Shown here in pieces: positions 62,268 through 64,000 of a DNA stretch of 64,000 bases. Position 1 is the stretch's first letter. Each line of letters begins with the position of its first letter. This DNA is from Streptomyces endocoffeicus (GTDB lineage Bacteria > Actinomycetota > Actinomycetes > Streptomycetales > Streptomycetaceae), in the NCBI RefSeq assembly GCF_016741935.1, contig NZ_JAERRG010000001.1, positions 496,001 to 560,000 on the forward strand, in the 5' to 3' direction. A model generated the notes under the pieces. It ran no database searches. It saw nothing but the letters and a program-made list of their open reading frames with translations, and was not told where the DNA came from. A program made the translations under genes and the position numbers.

Positions 62268-63136
62268 AGGACACCACACCGCCCGCCACCGCGTCCGCCT
62301 GCACCCGCCTGGCCACCGGGCTGCGCGAGCTCAGGACGCGCACGGGCCTGAGCATGGCGGCGCTCGCCGAGCGCACCACCTACAGCAAGTCCTCCTGGGA
62401 GCGCTATCTCAACGGCAAGCAACTCGCCCCGCGCCAAGCCGTCGAAACGCTGTGCACGATGGCGGGAGAGCCGCCCGGACGCCTGTTGGCGCTGTGGGAG
62501 CTGGCCGATGGCGAGTGGAGCGGCCGGGCAGGCAGCCCGCCGCGCCCCGCGGCCGTACAAGCGCCGGAGCCCGATGTCATGGGCAACCATGGCCGGTCGC
62601 CGCGTCCGGCCGAGCCGGATCAACGACACGGCAGGCGCCCCGGGTTGCGCGGATGGGCCGCTGTCGGCGTGGCCGCGTGTGTGGTCGGGGCCGCGGTGGC
62701 AGCGGCGTGGGTGACGGTCCTGGCGAACACGGGACCGAAGGACTCCGCGGCGCACGAACCCTCGTCCACCGCGCCACCGGCCCCCGGTTGCCACGCCCAG
62801 GGCTGTGCCGGCAAGGACCCGGGCCTGATGGGCTGCGGCGCACCCGCACGGGTCCGCGCGCTCGGCCCGCCGCTCCGCACCTCCACCGGCGCGCGGCTGG
62901 AGTTCAGATACAGCGCGGCGTGCTCCGCCGCATGGGCGCGGATCTGGCACTCGCACATCGGAAACGTCATCGAGGTATCGGCTGACGGCGGCAGGCCGCA
63001 GCGGGCCGAGGTCACCGACGCCTACGACGCGGAGGACTACGTCTTCACACCCATGGTCGACGGCGCGGACCCCACCAAGCTGCGGGTCTGTTTCGAACCG
63101 AGACTCCACCGCGCCCGGGAGTGCTTCACCCGCTGA
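62264..63136 (+). CDS. XRE-type HTH protein with TM helix and DUF2690-like outer domain
   Basis: 290 residues, paralogue of the preceding protein in its N-terminal HTH (GLSMAALAERTTYSKSSWERYLNGKQLAPRQAVE). A TM helix lies near 128-150 (GVAACVVGAAVAAAWVTVLA). The outer part has the Cys-rich DUF2690-like pattern (GCHAQGCAGKDPGLMGC; LEFRYSAACSAAWARIW), probably disulfide-bonded. ATG 62264 overlaps the upstream stop. Together the two resemble membrane-bound transcription factors with different sensors. Confidence 0.8.
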   Translation: MKDTTPPATASACTRLATGLRELRTRTGLSMAALAERTTYSKSSWERYLNGKQLAPRQAVETLCTMAGEPPGRLLALWELADGEWSGRAGSPPRPAAVQAPEPDVMGNHGRSPRPAEPDQRHGRRPGLRGWAAVGVAACVVGAAVAAAWVTVLANTGPKDSAAHEPSSTAPPAPGCHAQGCAGKDPGLMGCGAPARVRALGPPLRTSTGARLEFRYSAACSAAWARIWHSHIGNVIEVSADGGRPQRAEVTDAYDAEDYVFTPMVDGADPTKLRVCFEPRLHRARECFTR

Positions 63137-63294
63137 CCAGGCGGGCCCATGCGCGCGGGGCCCGGTCAGGGCCGAAGTCGATGGATGCCGGAAGTCCAGA
63201 CATGCCGTTTGAGTCCAAAAGAATACCGGGGTACAGTACGACGGCTCCGCTCCCCCACCGCATTCGGCATCCACACCCCCATAGGTGGTTTGAC

Positions 63295-63912
63295 ATGCGC
63301 GCGTCGCAATTAGGTGAATGTTGTACGGTCCTGGTAGAGGATCAGGCGCTCGATGAATTCCTCGAGGTGGCCGTCGGTGAGTACCAGCGCATCACCTCCG
63401 AAACACCGCTGCCGTGCTTCGCTCTCCTCGTGGGTTCGGCGGACCGGGCGACCTTGACCGTCGAGCGCGTCGCGTTCGGCCGCAATGCCCGCACCACCGA
63501 CCCGGCCGCGCGCCGTGAGTTCACCGAGTCGATCGTGCCGCTGTTCGGCCCGGCGTACGAGAACGAGACACGTGGCTGGTGGATCGACTCCCACGACCTG
63601 CTGAGGGCCTCGCGCGAGGCCGAAGCCGACGGTCTGGAGATCCTGGGATCCGTACATATGCACCCCGACTGGCATCGCATCGGCCCACCGGAGGAGCGGC
63701 GGTTCATCCTCAGCGAGCGCCCGACCCCGATGGACCAGCACGTCTTCGGCAACACCGGTTGGCCCGTCAACCTCATCTGCTACCTGGAACGTCGCGGCGA
63801 CGTCATGTACCACGCCCTCGCCGCCTGGGCGCCGCCCCCACCCGAGAGCCCTCACCTTCCGTGCGCCGAACTCCCGCTGCGGATACGGACCCGGGCCATG
63901 GCCGGGGTGTGA
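63295..63912 (+). CDS. JAB/MPN-like (Mov34-type) protein, metal-site motif atypical
   Basis: 205 residues. DEFLEVAVGEYQRIT and FALLVGSADRATLTVERVAF are the first MPN strands; ILGSVHMHPDWHRIGPPEE near residue 118 carries the HxHP motif. The further Ser/Asp of a JAMM metallopeptidase are not in their normal spacing (RPTPMDQHVF follows later). ATG 63295 has AGGTGG six bases upstream. Family members remove ubiquitin-like or other peptide modifications; neighbours are needed to decide, and the next gene runs off the window. Confidence 0.55.
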   Translation: MRASQLGECCTVLVEDQALDEFLEVAVGEYQRITSETPLPCFALLVGSADRATLTVERVAFGRNARTTDPAARREFTESIVPLFGPAYENETRGWWIDSHDLLRASREAEADGLEILGSVHMHPDWHRIGPPEERRFILSERPTPMDQHVFGNTGWPVNLICYLERRGDVMYHALAAWAPPPPESPHLPCAELPLRIRTRAMAGV

Positions 63913-63917
63913 GGCCG

Positions 63918-63992
63918 ATGACCATCACGATTCCCACCCCCGCCCGGCCACTCCGCCGGATTCCGACCGCTGGAGGAATTGCCCATGTCTGA
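63918..63992 (+). CDS. 24-residue ORF between JAB-like gene and right edge
   Basis: Starts TITIPTPARPLRRIPTAGG and ends with TGA overlapping the next ATG. No ribosome-binding site is obvious before its ATG; the GGAGG at 63972 serves the next gene. Coding status is uncertain; it may be a leader peptide coupling to the next gene. Confidence 0.3.
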   Translation: MTITIPTPARPLRRIPTAGGIAHV

Positions 63993-64000
63993 CGCGTCCA
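63985..64000 (+). CDS. 5' end of a further gene (cut by window)
   Basis: ATG 63985 has GGAGGA eight bases upstream. Only five codons (MSDAS) are visible. Confidence 0.55.

Noticed and set aside
1..64000. CRISPR array, rRNA, intact tRNA or IS transposase
   Set aside because: No regularly spaced repeats, no rRNA-like or complete cloverleaf sequence, and no transposase-like protein was seen on either strand.

Overview
The window looks like chromosomal DNA from a high-GC actinomycete, almost certainly a Streptomyces. Evidence: third positions are almost always G or C, GTG and TTG starts are common, TetR, LysR and two-component regulators are dense, a mycothiol-dependent reductase family is present, and one gene carries a rare TTA codon. 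No rRNA, intact tRNA, CRISPR array or intact transposase was seen. Much of the window is accessory: gene relics, small duplications and long palindromes mark repeated rearrangement.

Layout. 1-6085: left-truncated secondary-metabolite locus. Three translationally coupled leftward genes (aldolase of the GriI / archaeal AroA' type, DHQ synthase II / GriH type, adenylate-forming ligase) face a flavodoxin-fold reductase, a DHA2 exporter and a LysR regulator. This suggests an aminohydroxybenzoate-type starter made from aspartate semialdehyde. 6130-8141: histidine kinase and OmpR regulator. 8289-12456: TetR/SDR pair with twin operators, LysR, and a TetR facing SnoaL-like and muconolactone-isomerase-like genes. 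12458-15127: two related SDRs lacking the catalytic Tyr, an Rv2466c-like monothiol reductase and an SDR relic. An operator shared with the 11 kb TetR suggests one regulon. 15514-19806: MFS exporter, AceE-like E1 and Lrp/AsnC regulator. 19811-22214: relic of a large LuxR-type ATPase regulator, intradiol dioxygenase and cupin. 22747-26607: small hypothetical gene, two paralogous membrane-anchored WD40 proteins and a zinc-ribbon membrane protein. 26770-31871: methyltransferase, NarL-type two-component pair, SDR and AraC regulator.

32005-35440 resembles the remains of an integrated element: endonuclease VII-type gene with an in-frame lectin relic behind its stop codon, a solitary QueC, a frameshifted follower, a perfect 14-bp terminator and a tRNA T-arm-like fragment. 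35441-43076: DSD1-family PLP enzyme, OLD-type TOPRIM protein, MDR and AKR oxidoreductases with TetR, a scar of two converging gene ends, a glutamate dehydrogenase and a LysR with a repetitive tail. 43138-53939: 887-residue membrane protein with an extracellular periplasmic-binding-protein-like half and a TTA codon, then a 2428-residue single-module polyketide synthase (KS-AT-DH-MT-ER-KR-ACP, the order of fungal highly reducing PKSs) coupled to a type II thioesterase. A 169-bp palindromic element separates it from the next region and carries the stop codons of both flanking genes.

54101-61100: lysine/pipecolate/2-oxoadipate catabolism (APC permease, LysR, FAD amine oxidase, HglS-type 2-oxoadipate dioxygenase/decarboxylase, ALDH7). 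61491-64000: two coupled HTH-transmembrane proteins with peptidoglycan-binding or DUF2690-like outer domains, a JAB/MPN-like protein, and a tiny ORF overlapping a gene that runs off the right edge. The strongest candidates for undescribed biology are the fungal-like PKS with its bldA-linked neighbour and the aminohydroxybenzoate-type locus at the left edge.
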